Shown here: positions 1 through 8,567 of the stretch, piece after piece
How positions within the stretch are numbered: the first letter of the stretch is position 1
How the letters are laid out: every line of letters begins with the position of its first letter
NCBI RefSeq assembly: GCF_013179735.1
Contig: NZ_JABMEG010000003.1
Coordinates: 124,001 to 188,000 of the forward strand
Reading direction: 5' to 3'
From: Permianibacter fluminis
GTDB taxonomy: Bacteria; Pseudomonadota; Gammaproteobacteria; Enterobacterales; Permianibacteraceae
DNA: 64,000 bases
Program-made: the position numbers and the translations under genes
The notes under the pieces: model-generated
What the model was told of the DNA's origin: nothing
Database searches by the model: none
Seen by the model: only the letters and a program-made list of their open reading frames with translations

Positions 1-2
1 TG

Positions 3-350
3 CAACCAGACGTTGAGGCCGCGCTGAAAGCGGTCAGCGACTGGGCTGCCGCCTGGTCGCGCAACGATGTCGAAGCCTATCTGGCCGCCTATGCACCGGA
101 TTTCCAGCCAGCAGACGGTTCCAGCCGTGAGCAATGGGCCGAGCAGCGCAGTCAGCGCATCGCCAAGCCACGCCGAATCGCGGTGTCGGTGCTGCAACCG
201 AGTGTCCGGCCGCTCGACGACGGCCGCATGCAAGTGAGCTTCCGGCAGCAATATCGCTCCGGCAAGCTGGAAGAAGTGGGCAACAAGACCCTGATACTGG
301 TAAAAAGCGCAGACCGTTGGCTGATACAACAAGAACGAACAGGTAACTGA
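3..350 (+). CDS. C-terminal part of a Cds6/NTF2-like domain protein (5' end outside window)
   Basis: An open frame enters at the left edge and stops at TGA 348-350, giving about 115 residues. The visible part has the pattern DWAAAWSRNDVEAYLAAY, then an FRQQYRSG segment and a final WLIQQER. This is the layout of the SnoaL/NTF2-like domain (Cds6 type) found at the C-terminus of many L,D-transpeptidases. The same domain ends the next gene (VEDWRADWQSRDIDRYL...), so the two genes carry related tails. The stop overlaps the next start as TGATG, implying translational coupling. The function of the missing N-terminal part cannot be told; a TPR-containing envelope protein is a common partner in this position. 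Confidence 0.7.
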   Translation, partial: QPDVEAALKAVSDWAAAWSRNDVEAYLAAYAPDFQPADGSSREQWAEQRSQRIAKPRRIAVSVLQPSVRPLDDGRMQVSFRQQYRSGKLEEVGNKTLILVKSADRWLIQQERTGN

Positions 351-1561
351 TGCGTTGTAAATCTGGTTCTGGGCTACCCGTGCTGCTAGCCGGCGTGCTG
401 CTGTCTGCGCCGTTTTTCCCGTCGTTGACGCAAGCGCTCGAGCGTATTGATCAACCCACCCCGCCAACCCCGTCGGTTGAGACCCTGTTGCTGGAGCCGC
501 TGCGCAAATTGCAGGCTGGTGGCGATCTCAGCACGGCCATTGCCGATGTTGATCGGGTCATTGCCCGCTACCCCAATTTCCGTCTGGCACATCTCATCAA
601 GGGCGATTTGTTGCTGGCACATCGGCAGCCGCTGGATGCCATCGGTAGCGGCGCCCCAGCTGCGGCGCCGCTGCAGGATCTGCGTGAAGAGGCCATGGCC
701 CGGCTGATTCGGCAAGCCACCGAGCGGCCGCAGGATCAGGTGCCGAAATATCTGCTGCAACTGACACCGGAACAGCGTCACGCGCTGGTTATCGATATCG
801 ATCACGCCACTCTGTATGTGTTTGAAAATCGCGACGGCGTGCCGGTGTATGTCAATGACTACTATGTCAGTCACGGCAAGAACGGTGCTGACAAAGTGAA
901 GGAAGGTGACAAGCGTACGCCGCTTGGCGTCTATCAAATCACCCGGGAATTATCGAAACAAAAATTGCCGGATTTTTACGGCGCCGGCGCGTTTCCGCTG
1001 AGTTATCCCAACGAATGGGACAAGCGGGAAAAACGCCAGGGGCACGGCATCTGGCTGCATGGCACGCCGAGCAATACCTACAGCCGGCCGCCGCGCGCCA
1101 GTGATGGCTGCGTGGTGCTGGCCAATCCGGATTTCGAGGCGCTGGCAAAATATGTCGATATCGGCAGCACGCCGGTCATCATTGCCCCGCATATCGAATG
1201 GACCGACAGCACCGGCCGCGAGCAACTGCGCAGCGAATTGCTGAGTAGCGTCGAAGACTGGCGCGCTGACTGGCAGAGCCGCGATATCGATCGCTACCTG
1301 AGTCATTACGGCAGCGAGTTCTCTGACGGCAAGCAAAACCTGGCCAACTGGGCCGGGCGCAAACGTCAGGTCAACGACAGCAAGACCTGGGTCGAGGTGG
1401 GTTTGCGCGATGTCAGCGTCTTTCTGCAGCCGGGTCGGGACGATTTGGCCGTGGTCAATTTCGAGCAGGATTACCGCAGCAACAATCTCAGCAACACGAT
1501 GCGCAAACAGCAGTACTGGCAGCGCGAGAACGGTGCCTGGCGGATCGTGTTCGAGGGCTGA
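350..1561 (+). CDS. L,D-transpeptidase (YkuD domain) with C-terminal Cds6-like domain
   Basis: Predicted periplasmic enzyme of 403 residues that would cross-link or modify peptidoglycan through a catalytic cysteine. A signal peptide covers about residues 1-30 (LPVLLAGVLLSAP). The YkuD catalytic core lies around residues 140-280, with SHGKNG, then IWLHGTP and SDGCVVL, which hold the family's histidine and nucleophilic cysteine. An NTF2/Cds6-like domain follows from about residue 300. The start is an ATG overlapping the upstream stop by one base, preceded by AGGTAA. Downstream is a strong hairpin at 1601-1632, so this is the last gene of its operon. The exact substrate (3-3 cross-links or lipoprotein attachment) cannot be told from sequence. 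Confidence 0.9.
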   Translation: MRCKSGSGLPVLLAGVLLSAPFFPSLTQALERIDQPTPPTPSVETLLLEPLRKLQAGGDLSTAIADVDRVIARYPNFRLAHLIKGDLLLAHRQPLDAIGSGAPAAAPLQDLREEAMARLIRQATERPQDQVPKYLLQLTPEQRHALVIDIDHATLYVFENRDGVPVYVNDYYVSHGKNGADKVKEGDKRTPLGVYQITRELSKQKLPDFYGAGAFPLSYPNEWDKREKRQGHGIWLHGTPSNTYSRPPRASDGCVVLANPDFEALAKYVDIGSTPVIIAPHIEWTDSTGREQLRSELLSSVEDWRADWQSRDIDRYLSHYGSEFSDGKQNLANWAGRKRQVNDSKTWVEVGLRDVSVFLQPGRDDLAVVNFEQDYRSNNLSNTMRKQQYWQRENGAWRIVFEG

Positions 1562-1600
1562 TGCCCGGCCGCGCTCAAGCCCGGGGCGATATCGGCAGCA

Positions 1601-1632
1601 AAACAAACGGCGCCCGCAGGCGCCGTTTGTTT
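1601..1632. terminator. Bidirectional intrinsic terminator between the transpeptidase and the HU gene
   Basis: A perfect 14-bp stem (1601-1614 with 1619-1632) with a CGCA loop. The stem ends in AAACAAA/TTTGTTT, so it can end transcription from the left and from the convergent HU-like gene on the right. Confidence 0.85.
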
Positions 1633-1649
1633 CAGGAACGGGTTGCCGA

Positions 1650-2075
1650 TTAGGCGACCATTTCCTTCATCTTCTTCAACGGACGAATTTTCAGCACGGT
1701 CTTGGCCGGCTTGGCCTTGAACATGACTTCTTCGCCGGTGAACGGGTTGATGCCTTTGCGGGCCTTGGTGGCCGGCTTTTGCACGCAGGTGACTTTGAAC
1801 AGGCCCGGCATGACGAACTCGCCAGCGCCTTTCTTGTCGATGTGGCGGTCGATCAGGTCAGCCAGGCCGTCCAGCACGGCGCTGACTTGCTTGCGGTTCA
1901 GCTCGGTCGACTCGGCCAGCGAGGTGACGATCTGACTCTTGCCGTACTTGTCGGCGATAGGGCCTTTGCTGGCCAGAGCCGGCTTGGCAGCGGCTTTCTT
2001 GGCGGGGGCTTTCTTGGGGGCGGCCTTCTTGGCCGGGGACTTCTTCACTGCTTTGGTAGCTTTCTTGGCAGCCAT
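1650..2075 (-). CDS. HU-family DNA-binding protein with lysine/alanine-rich N-terminal tail
   Basis: Nucleoid-associated protein of 141 residues. The first 40 or so residues are a histone H1-like tail of PAKKA-type repeats (AAKKATKAVKKSPAKKA). An HU/IHF fold follows: SQIVTSLAEST, then GEFVMPGLFKV, then RKGINPFTGEEV, which corresponds to the RNPxTGE-type DNA-binding arm. The HU part alone is about 100 residues, slightly longer than classical HU. The chosen ATG at 2075 has GAGG eight bases upstream; a longer frame exists but begins in the promoter area. Convergent with the transpeptidase operon. Tailed HU proteins are known in proteobacteria; the tail probably adds sequence-independent DNA compaction (inference). 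Confidence 0.9.
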   Translation of the reverse strand: MAAKKATKAVKKSPAKKAAPKKAPAKKAAAKPALASKGPIADKYGKSQIVTSLAESTELNRKQVSAVLDGLADLIDRHIDKKGAGEFVMPGLFKVTCVQKPATKARKGINPFTGEEVMFKAKPAKTVLKIRPLKKMKEMVA

Positions 2076-2195
2076 GGGTAAGCCTCGTTTGTTATGTCCT
2101 GACAGCACCAATTGCGGTTTTTCCCGGGATTTTCCGGTGATCACGCAATCTTGAACGCCGTTGTAGCGAAAAAAACGCGGCAAATAAAGGCTTTT

Positions 2196-2252
2196 TTGCT
2201 TTTTAACACGAAAAAAGTCCGATAATTCCGTACCTTGGCTACCGGGTAGCCA
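2196..2252 (+). promoter_or_regulatory. Possible promoter and leader hairpin for rplM-rpsI
   Basis: A GATAAT hexamer at 2221-2226 with a weak TTGCTT at 2196 (19-base spacing) could be the -10/-35 pair. Just after it, at 2236-2252, is a 7-bp hairpin (TGGCTAC/GTAGCCA). A leader of about 120-140 bases before rplM would fit L13 autoregulation known in E. coli, but I cannot show that this hairpin is the target. Confidence 0.3.
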
Positions 2253-2369
2253 GGAAAAGCACCGCCGCCCTTGATCTTGGCTTCGGCAGCCGCGTAGAAT
2301 GCGCGCCCCTGTTTTATCGATTCAGCTTGTTACGTCAACAAGCCCAAGCAGCCCTTGTGGAGCCTGTAA

Positions 2370-2798
2370 ATGAAGACCGTTAGTGCCAAGCCGGAAACCG
2401 TCAAGCGCGACTGGTACGTCGTAGACGCCAGCGGCAAGACGCTGGGCCGTCTGGCCACCGAGCTTGCACGCCGTCTGCGTGGCAAGCACAAGGCCGAGTA
2501 CACCCCGCACGTCGATACCGGCGATTACATCGTCGTCATCAATGCCGAGAAAGTGGCCGTCACTGGTCGCAAGTGGACCGACAAGAAATACTATGACCAC
2601 TCGGAATACCCGGGCGGCATGCGCGAAACCGCGTATAAAGACATGGTGGTTCGCCACCCGGAAGAGATCATCGAGCGCGCCGTCAAAGGCATGCTGCCGA
2701 AGAATCCGCTGGGTCGCGCCATGTACCGTAAACTGAAAGTCTATGCCGGTGCTGCCCACAAGCACGAGGCACAACAGCCGAAAGTGCTGGATATCTGA
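2370..2798 (+). CDS. rplM: 50S ribosomal protein L13
   Basis: Large-subunit ribosomal protein of 142 residues, the usual length. It carries the family signatures [32 protein letters not shown] and [21 protein letters not shown]. First gene of the conserved rplM-rpsI pair, with a 28-base gap to rpsI. The initiator AUG follows a moderately purine-rich GTGGAG. Nothing unusual. Confidence 0.98.
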   Translation: MKTVSAKPETVKRDWYVVDASGKTLGRLATELARRLRGKHKAEYTPHVDTGDYIVVINAEKVAVTGRKWTDKKYYDHSEYPGGMRETAYKDMVVRHPEEIIERAVKGMLPKNPLGRAMYRKLKVYAGAAHKHEAQQPKVLDI

Positions 2799-2826
2799 GC
2801 CCGGATTACAGAGTTAGGAACCGACC

Positions 2827-3219
2827 ATGGCACTGCAACAAAACTATGGCACTGGCCGCCGCAAGAGCGCAGCCGCACGTGTCTTCCTGCGTCCGGGCAA
2901 AGGCAACATCACGGTCAATGACCGTAGCCTCGACGTTTTCTTCGGCCGCGAAACCTCGCGGATGATCGTGCGCCAACCGCTGGTGCTGACTGACATGCTC
3001 GAAAAGTTCGACGTGCTGGTCAATGTCGAAGGCGGTGGTGGTACCGGCCAGGCCGGTGCCATTCGTCTGGGCATCACCCGTGCCCTGATGGAATACGATC
3101 CGACCCTGCGTCCGGCGCTGCGCGCTGCCGGTTACGTGACTCGCGATGCCCGCGAAGTCGAGCGTAAGAAAGTCGGTCTGCGTAAAGCCCGTAAGCGTCC
3201 GCAGTACTCCAAGCGTTAA
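2827..3219 (+). CDS. rpsI: 30S ribosomal protein S9
   Basis: Small-subunit ribosomal protein of 130 residues. The N-terminal [18 protein letters not shown] and the C-terminal basic tail ending RKRPQYSKR, which reaches towards the P-site tRNA, are diagnostic. GAGTTAGGAACC precedes the ATG. A terminator at 3251 ends the transcription unit. Confidence 0.98.
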   Translation: MALQQNYGTGRRKSAAARVFLRPGKGNITVNDRSLDVFFGRETSRMIVRQPLVLTDMLEKFDVLVNVEGGGGTGQAGAIRLGITRALMEYDPTLRPALRAAGYVTRDAREVERKKVGLRKARKRPQYSKR

Positions 3220-3250
3220 TTCTTGCCGTCCCGTACGGCAGGTTCGCTAC

Positions 3251-3280
3251 AAAAAGCCCGGCTCGCCGGGCTTTTTGCTT
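3251..3280 (+). terminator. Intrinsic terminator of rplM-rpsI
   Basis: Perfect 12-bp stem (3251-3262 with 3265-3276) with a TC loop and a CTTTTTGCTTTTT tail. Confidence 0.9.
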
Positions 3281-3583
3281 TTTCCAGTCCGTGCCCCGCG
3301 AGTCTGGCCACGGACTGCCGCCGAGCAATGCGAAAGCTTCGCAAGCAGCTGTTTTTCCGAGAACTTCTGGCCCCGTATTCCTTGTCGCTGACGGGGCCTT
3401 TCCTCTATCATTGCGCATCTTTTTGCAGGGCTCACCCGTGCGCCTCTGCCAAGCCTCGGTTAGCGCCCAAAATCGCGCCAGGTGATTTTTTCGGCCTCTT
3501 GCTCCGGCATTTCCGCGCTCGCGGGATTTGTTGGCGAAACCGGCCATACTTGCTTTCGTTTTCGATTGGGGAGACCAGCTGCA
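3281..3583 (+). other. Intergenic region upstream of petABC
   Basis: About 300 bases without a convincing gene. It holds an 8-bp inverted repeat GGCCCCGT...ACGGGGCC at 3369-3398 with a 14-base loop, followed by TTTCCT. The petABC promoter must be in here, but I cannot point to clear -35/-10 boxes. An in-frame upstream extension of petA to 3482 lacks the features of a Rieske N-terminus and is not accepted. Confidence 0.4.
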
Positions 3584-4177
3584 ATGGCTGACCACAAAGA
3601 CGGTGTTGATCTGGGCCGTCGCCGGGTACTGACCTGGGCCGCTGCCGCCGTTGGCGCAGTCGGTGCCGGGTTTGTCGCGGTGCCGTTTATCAAGTCCTGG
3701 ATGCCGAGCGCCAAAGCGCAAGCGGCCGGTGCGCCGGTTGAAGTGCCGAACATCAGCAAGCTGCAGGAAGGCGAAGGCATGATCGTCGTCTGGCGCGGCA
3801 AGCCGGTGATGATTGTGCGCCGTTCGCAAGCGGCAATTGACGCACTCGCCGGTCTCGCGACCGAACTGCGGGATCCGGATTCGAAAGAAATCGAGCAGCA
3901 GCCGTCGTATGCCCAGAACGGCACTCGCTCGATCAAACCGGAATACCTGGTAGTGGTGAATATCTGCACCCACCTCGGTTGCTCGCCGACGTTCAAACCG
4001 CAAGTGGAAGCCGACTGGGCTGGCGGTTTCTACTGCCCTTGCCACGGTTCCAAATTCGATATGGCTGGCCGCGTCTTCCAAGGCGTTCCGGCCCCGCTGA
4101 ATCTGGTGATTCCGCCGCACATGTATACCGGCGAAAGCTCGCTGATCATCGGCGTTGATGAGCAAGGAGCCGCATGA
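3584..4177 (+). CDS. petA: Ubiquinol-cytochrome c reductase, Rieske iron-sulfur subunit
   Basis: The 2Fe-2S subunit of the cytochrome bc1 complex (complex III), 197 residues. It begins with a twin-arginine-like stretch ([19 protein letters not shown]) that also forms the membrane anchor. The cluster ligands are in CTHLGCS and CPCHGSKFD, with the downstream APLNLVIPP loop. The ATG at 3584 is preceded by GGGGAG and gives the normal family length. It overlaps petB by four bases (ATGA). Confidence 0.97.
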   Translation: MADHKDGVDLGRRRVLTWAAAAVGAVGAGFVAVPFIKSWMPSAKAQAAGAPVEVPNISKLQEGEGMIVVWRGKPVMIVRRSQAAIDALAGLATELRDPDSKEIEQQPSYAQNGTRSIKPEYLVVVNICTHLGCSPTFKPQVEADWAGGFYCPCHGSKFDMAGRVFQGVPAPLNLVIPPHMYTGESSLIIGVDEQGAA

Positions 4178-5415
4178 TGGCTGTCGAACAGAAACCCGAA
4201 AAAAATCTGCAGGACTGGGTCGATAACCGGTTCCCGCTGACCGAAACGGTCGAGTACCACGCGACCAAGTACTACGCCCCGAAGAATTTCAACTTCTGGT
4301 ACTTCTTTGGCGCGCTGGCCATGCTGGTGTTGGTCAACCAAATCCTGACCGGTATCTGGCTGACCATGTTCTACAACAACTCGGCAGAAGGCGCCTTTGC
4401 CTCGGTCGAGTACATCATGCGTGACATCGAGTGGGGCTGGCTGATTCGCTACATGCACTCGACCGGCGCGTCATTCTTCTTCATCGTCGTCTATCTGCAC
4501 ATGTTCCGCGGCCTGCTGTACGGTTCGTTCAAGAAACCGCGCGAGCTGCTGTGGCTCATCGGCATGGTGATCTTCCTGCTGTTGATGGCCGAAGCGTTCA
4601 TGGGCTATCTGCTGCCGTGGGGCCAGATGTCGTACTGGGGCGCACAGGTCATCATCAACCTGTTCGGCGCCATTCCGTTCGGTATCGGTGACGCGCTCAC
4701 GCTGTGGATCCGCGGCGACTACGTTGTTTCCGGCGCCACCTTGAACCGTTTCTTTGCGCTGCACGTGATTGCACTGCCGCTGGCGCTGGTTGGTCTGGTG
4801 TTCATGCACCTGGTCGCGCTGCACCATGTCGGTTCGAACAATCCGGATGGCATCGAAATCAAGGCCAAGAAGGGTCCGAACGGCATTCCGCTCGACGGCA
4901 TTGCCTTCCATCCGTACTACACCGTGAAAGATCTGTGGGGTGCTGGCGGATTCTTGATCGTGTTCTGCACCATCATTTTCTTCTTCCCGGAAGGTGGTGG
5001 TTACTTCCTCGAAGCGCCTAACTTCATTCCGGCCGATCCGTCCAAGACGCCGCCGCATATCGCGCCGGTCTGGTACTTCACGCCGTTCTACGCGATTTTG
5101 CGCGCGGTGCCGAACAAGCTGGCGGGTGTCGCTGCGATGGGCGGCGCCATTGCGGTGCTGTTCGCGCTGCCGTGGCTGGACCGCAATCCGGTCAAATCGA
5201 TTCGCTATCGTGGCTGGCCGTACAAACTGGCGCTGGCGCTGTTTGTTGTGTCGTTCGTGATTCTGGGCGTGCTCGGTGCGGCTCAGCCGACCGATGCCAA
5301 AACCATTCTGGCGCGAGTCTGCACAGCGGTTTACTTCCTGTTCTTCTTGCTGATGCCGTTCTACACAACGTGGGAACAGCGCTATAACAAACCGGTGCCG
5401 GAACGGGTGAGCTGA
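4174..5415 (+). CDS. petB: Ubiquinol-cytochrome c reductase, cytochrome b subunit
   Basis: Integral membrane diheme cytochrome b of complex III, 413 residues. It has the conserved [16 protein letters not shown] segment, the helix with [15 protein letters not shown], and [19 protein letters not shown], which carry heme-ligand histidines, plus a PEW-type position read here as [14 protein letters not shown]. The N-terminus is a short soluble segment as in proteobacterial homologues. Two in-frame ATGs (4174 and 4177) are possible; the first overlaps the petA stop. Two bases separate it from petC. Confidence 0.97.
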   Translation: MMAVEQKPEKNLQDWVDNRFPLTETVEYHATKYYAPKNFNFWYFFGALAMLVLVNQILTGIWLTMFYNNSAEGAFASVEYIMRDIEWGWLIRYMHSTGASFFFIVVYLHMFRGLLYGSFKKPRELLWLIGMVIFLLLMAEAFMGYLLPWGQMSYWGAQVIINLFGAIPFGIGDALTLWIRGDYVVSGATLNRFFALHVIALPLALVGLVFMHLVALHHVGSNNPDGIEIKAKKGPNGIPLDGIAFHPYYTVKDLWGAGGFLIVFCTIIFFFPEGGGYFLEAPNFIPADPSKTPPHIAPVWYFTPFYAILRAVPNKLAGVAAMGGAIAVLFALPWLDRNPVKSIRYRGWPYKLALALFVVSFVILGVLGAAQPTDAKTILARVCTAVYFLFFLLMPFYTTWEQRYNKPVPERVS

Positions 5416-5416
5416 G

Positions 5417-6145
5417 ATGAAAAAAATCACTAGCCTTTTTGTTTCGTTGGTGGCGAGTGCGGGCTTGCTGGCCGGCGCGGCGTTTGCGTCGGGTGGCGAA
5501 GAGCATCTGGAACACGCCAATATCCAGCCGGACAACCTGAAGTCGCTGCAAAACGGTGCCGCGCTGTACGTTAACTACTGCCTCGGCTGTCACTCGCTCG
5601 AACACCAGCGTTATCAGCGGATGGCGACCGATCTGCATTTCGACACCGATGTCGTGATCCAGAATCTGATGTTCACCGGTGACAAGATCGGCGAGCAAAT
5701 GAAGATCGCGATGCGCAAGGACGATGCCGCCAAATGGTTTGGCACGCCGCCGCCGGATTTGACCCTGGTGGCGCGTTCGCGTGGTGCCGACTGGATTTAC
5801 ACGTACCTGAAAGGCTTCTACAAGGACGACAAGCGTCCGTACGGCGTCAACAACACGGTGTTCCCGAACGTTGGCATGCCGCACGTGCTGCAAAGCCTGC
5901 AAGGTCTGCAGACCCGGACCGATGAAGGTCATCTGGAGCTGGCGACCCCGGGCAAGTTGAACGCAGAAGAGTACGACAACACCGTACGCGATCTGGTCAA
6001 CTTCCTGAACTATGTTGGCGAACCGATCAAGGCCGAGCGCCGTTTTGTCGGCGTGTTTGTCGTGCTGTTCCTGTTGTTCTTCTTTGGTGTGGCGTACTTG
6101 CTGAAGAAAGAATACTGGAAAGATGTGCACGGTGACGACCACTAA
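5417..6145 (+). CDS. petC: Ubiquinol-cytochrome c reductase, cytochrome c1 subunit
   Basis: Periplasmic cytochrome c1 of complex III, 242 residues, anchored by a C-terminal helix (FVGVFVVLFLLFFFGVAYLL). An N-terminal signal peptide ends near GAAFASG. The single heme site is CLGCH, at about residue 56, in a YVNYCLGCHSLEHQRY context. The petABC order is standard, and a terminator at 6174 separates it from sspB. Confidence 0.97.
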   Translation: MKKITSLFVSLVASAGLLAGAAFASGGEEHLEHANIQPDNLKSLQNGAALYVNYCLGCHSLEHQRYQRMATDLHFDTDVVIQNLMFTGDKIGEQMKIAMRKDDAAKWFGTPPPDLTLVARSRGADWIYTYLKGFYKDDKRPYGVNNTVFPNVGMPHVLQSLQGLQTRTDEGHLELATPGKLNAEEYDNTVRDLVNFLNYVGEPIKAERRFVGVFVVLFLLFFFGVAYLLKKEYWKDVHGDDH

Positions 6146-6173
6146 GCCGGGTCGTTATCGCTACCGATAAGGC

Positions 6174-6206
6174 AAATGGCGACCCTCGGTCGCCATTTGT
6201 TTTTTG
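6174..6206 (+). terminator. Intrinsic terminator after petABC
   Basis: Perfect 11-bp stem (6174-6184 with 6188-6198) with a CTC loop, followed by GTTTTTTG. Confidence 0.88.
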
Positions 6207-6265
6207 TGCATTCGCCGCAGCGATCGTGTGATCGGTTGCGGCGCGATGATCAGGATGGAGGCCGC

Positions 6266-6754
6266 ATGGCCGATTTCAAAATGAGCTCCAACCGGCCCTA
6301 CCTGCTGCGTGCCGTGTACGAGTGGATTCTCGATAACCAGTGCACGCCGCATTTGCTGGTCGATGCCCGTGACGAGCGGGTCAAAGTGCCGCGTGAACAC
6401 GTGCGCGACGGCCAGATTGTGCTGAACATCAATCCATCAGCGGTGGGTCAATTTCACTGGGACAATGAGCATCTGGAATTTTCCGCCCGGTTTGGCGGCG
6501 TTGCCCGCAGCATGTGGATTCCGTTGACGGCCATTCTGGCAATTTACGCTCGGGAAAATGGTGAAGGCATGGCCTTCACGTCGGAAACCGAAGACGCCGA
6601 AGCGGAGCCGACACTTGCGGCAGATGAAGCGACTGACAATGTTGCGCGGTTGAAGCCGGAGCGGACGCCGTCTGCCGAGTCCGAACCGCCGGAACCGCCA
6701 ACGCCACCGAAGCCGGCCGGTGGTAACCGCAGCCATTTGAAGGTCATCAAGTAG
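6266..6754 (+). CDS. sspB: ClpXP protease specificity-enhancing factor SspB
   Basis: Adaptor that binds ssrA-tagged proteins and delivers them to ClpXP, 162 residues. The substrate-binding domain opens with RPYLLRAVYEWILDN and contains the FSARFGGV segment. A long flexible acidic/proline linker follows. The protein ends in RSHLKVIK, matching the short basic-hydrophobic tail that docks on ClpX. The ATG at 6266 has GGAGG upstream; an upstream in-frame extension is rejected because it runs through the petC terminator. The usual partner gene sspA is absent between petC and sspB. Confidence 0.93.
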   Translation: MADFKMSSNRPYLLRAVYEWILDNQCTPHLLVDARDERVKVPREHVRDGQIVLNINPSAVGQFHWDNEHLEFSARFGGVARSMWIPLTAILAIYARENGEGMAFTSETEDAEAEPTLAADEATDNVARLKPERTPSAESEPPEPPTPPKPAGGNRSHLKVIK

Positions 6755-6860
6755 CGGCTATTGTGTCGGCTGTTCGCGCTGGCGAGTGCAATCACGGTAA
6801 CGGACATACAAGCAACAGACACACCCGCAACCGCTGTGTCGCAGTCGTTCAATCGCAAAA

Positions 6861-6890
6861 CAAAAAACGGCGCCTCGGCGCCGTTTTTTG
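6861..6890. terminator. Bidirectional terminator between sspB and dolP
   Basis: Perfect 14-bp stem (6861-6874 with 6877-6890) with a TC loop. A-run on the left and T-run on the right serve both converging genes. Confidence 0.9.
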
Positions 6891-6908
6891 TGTATTACCC
6901 ATTGCGAC

Positions 6909-7505
6909 TCAATCACCATACTCAAATAGCTGAACCACTTTCTGGACGCCGCCGGTGCCGCGGGCGATATCGGTGGCGCGCACTGCTTGCTCGCGACTGA
7001 CCAGACCCATCAGGAACACTTCGCCATTTTCGGTGACAACCTTGATTTTGCCGGACGGAAAATCCGACTCGGTCAGCAGTGATGTCTTGATTTTGGTGGT
7101 GATGGTGGAGTCTGACATGGCGGTCAGTGCCGAGCGCGGACCGGCCACCTGCATCTCGTTGTAGACCTTGCGGACATTCGGGACGTTGGCGACCAGCTCG
7201 GCCAGGGTCTGCTTGTAGCTGACCGTGGGGGTTTGGCCGACCAGCAATACGATGCGGTTGTAACTGACCACTTCAACGTGGCTTTGATCGGCGATGTCAG
7301 TGCGCTCGCGGATGGCATTGATCGCGCGATTCTCAATCGCCTCGTCATCGAGCTGGGTACCAAACGAGCGTGAATCCTTGGCCGACATTGTGCCAGCGCC
7401 GGCGCCGGCCACAACGGCGCCAAAGCAGCCGGCCAGCAGCGTCAGCAACGCGCCGGCAAGGCTGGCGCGCAGCAGTGTGGACTTTGCAATGGACTTCATT
7501 TTCAT
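6909..7505 (-). CDS. dolP: Outer-membrane lipoprotein with two BON domains (DolP/YraP)
   Basis: 198 residues. A lipoprotein signal (LLTLLAGCFG) gives a lipidated cysteine near residue 27. Two BON domains follow: about residues 55-125 (ENRAINAIRERTDI...VRKVYNEMQV) and 130-198 (ITTKIKTSLLTE...VQKVVQLFEY). DolP supports outer-membrane integrity in Enterobacteria. It is the last gene of the lpoA-yraN-diaA-dolP unit, as in E. coli, 45 bases after diaA. A second ATG two codons in is an alternative start. Confidence 0.92.
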   Translation of the reverse strand: MKMKSIAKSTLLRASLAGALLTLLAGCFGAVVAGAGAGTMSAKDSRSFGTQLDDEAIENRAINAIRERTDIADQSHVEVVSYNRIVLLVGQTPTVSYKQTLAELVANVPNVRKVYNEMQVAGPRSALTAMSDSTITTKIKTSLLTESDFPSGKIKVVTENGEVFLMGLVSREQAVRATDIARGTGGVQKVVQLFEYGD

Positions 7506-7550
7506 GCCGATTTCTCTGGGTCGGAAAACAGGGTTGGGCGTCAGCTGGGC

Positions 7551-8150
<600 letters not shown>

Positions 8151-8201
8151 TTACTCCTCAGGCAGAATTCTGGGTGAGCGCGCAATCAGGGGATTGCGCG
8201 C

Positions 8202-8567
8202 TCAGGTGCTGAAGGCATTCTTCAGCCATTGCAATTCATTGCCGCTGATGCTGACCACATCGAACCGGCAGGCGCGGCGCTGATGTTCCGGATGCTGTTG
8301 CAAATACAATTGCGCGGCCAGCACCAGTCGCTGCTGTTTGCGCCAGGTGACCGACTCCGCACCGCTGCCGTAGCGGCTGTTGTTGCGGACCCGGACTTCG
8401 ACAAACACCAGCGACTGCTGTTCCTGCATCACCAGATCCAGCTCGCCGCCGCGAAAGCGGACATTGCGCGCCAGCAAGGTGAGGCCGGCCTGCTGCAGAT
8501 GCGCCGCAGCACGGTCTTCGCCCTCACGGCCACGCAGCAACCGCTGTAGCGCGTCGGTCAGGCCCAT
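8202..8567 (-). CDS. yraN: UPF0102 family protein YraN (nuclease-like fold)
   Basis: 121-residue protein of the YraN family, which has a restriction-endonuclease-like fold. Family motifs seen: GREGEDRAAAHLQQAG, then GGELDLVM and LVFVEVRVRNNSRYG, corresponding to the E/D-EVK-type core. Function is not established in the family. The ATG at 8567 overlaps the lpoA stop by one base (TGATG), so the two are coupled; a TTG one codon earlier is less likely. Confidence 0.88.
   Translation of the reverse strand: MGLTDALQRLLRGREGEDRAAAHLQQAGLTLLARNVRFRGGELDLVMQEQQSLVFVEVRVRNNSRYGSGAESVTWRKQQRLVLAAQLYLQQHPEHQRRACRFDVVSISGNELQWLKNAFST

Noticed and set aside
950-1606. Long antisense ORF opposite the L,D-transpeptidase
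   Set aside because: Arg/Ala-rich frame shadow in GC-rich DNA, no ribosome site, and the sense gene has clear catalytic motifs.
3074-4165. 363-codon antisense ORF over rpsI end and petA
   Set aside because: Runs across a terminator and a well-supported operon; composition is that of an antisense shadow.
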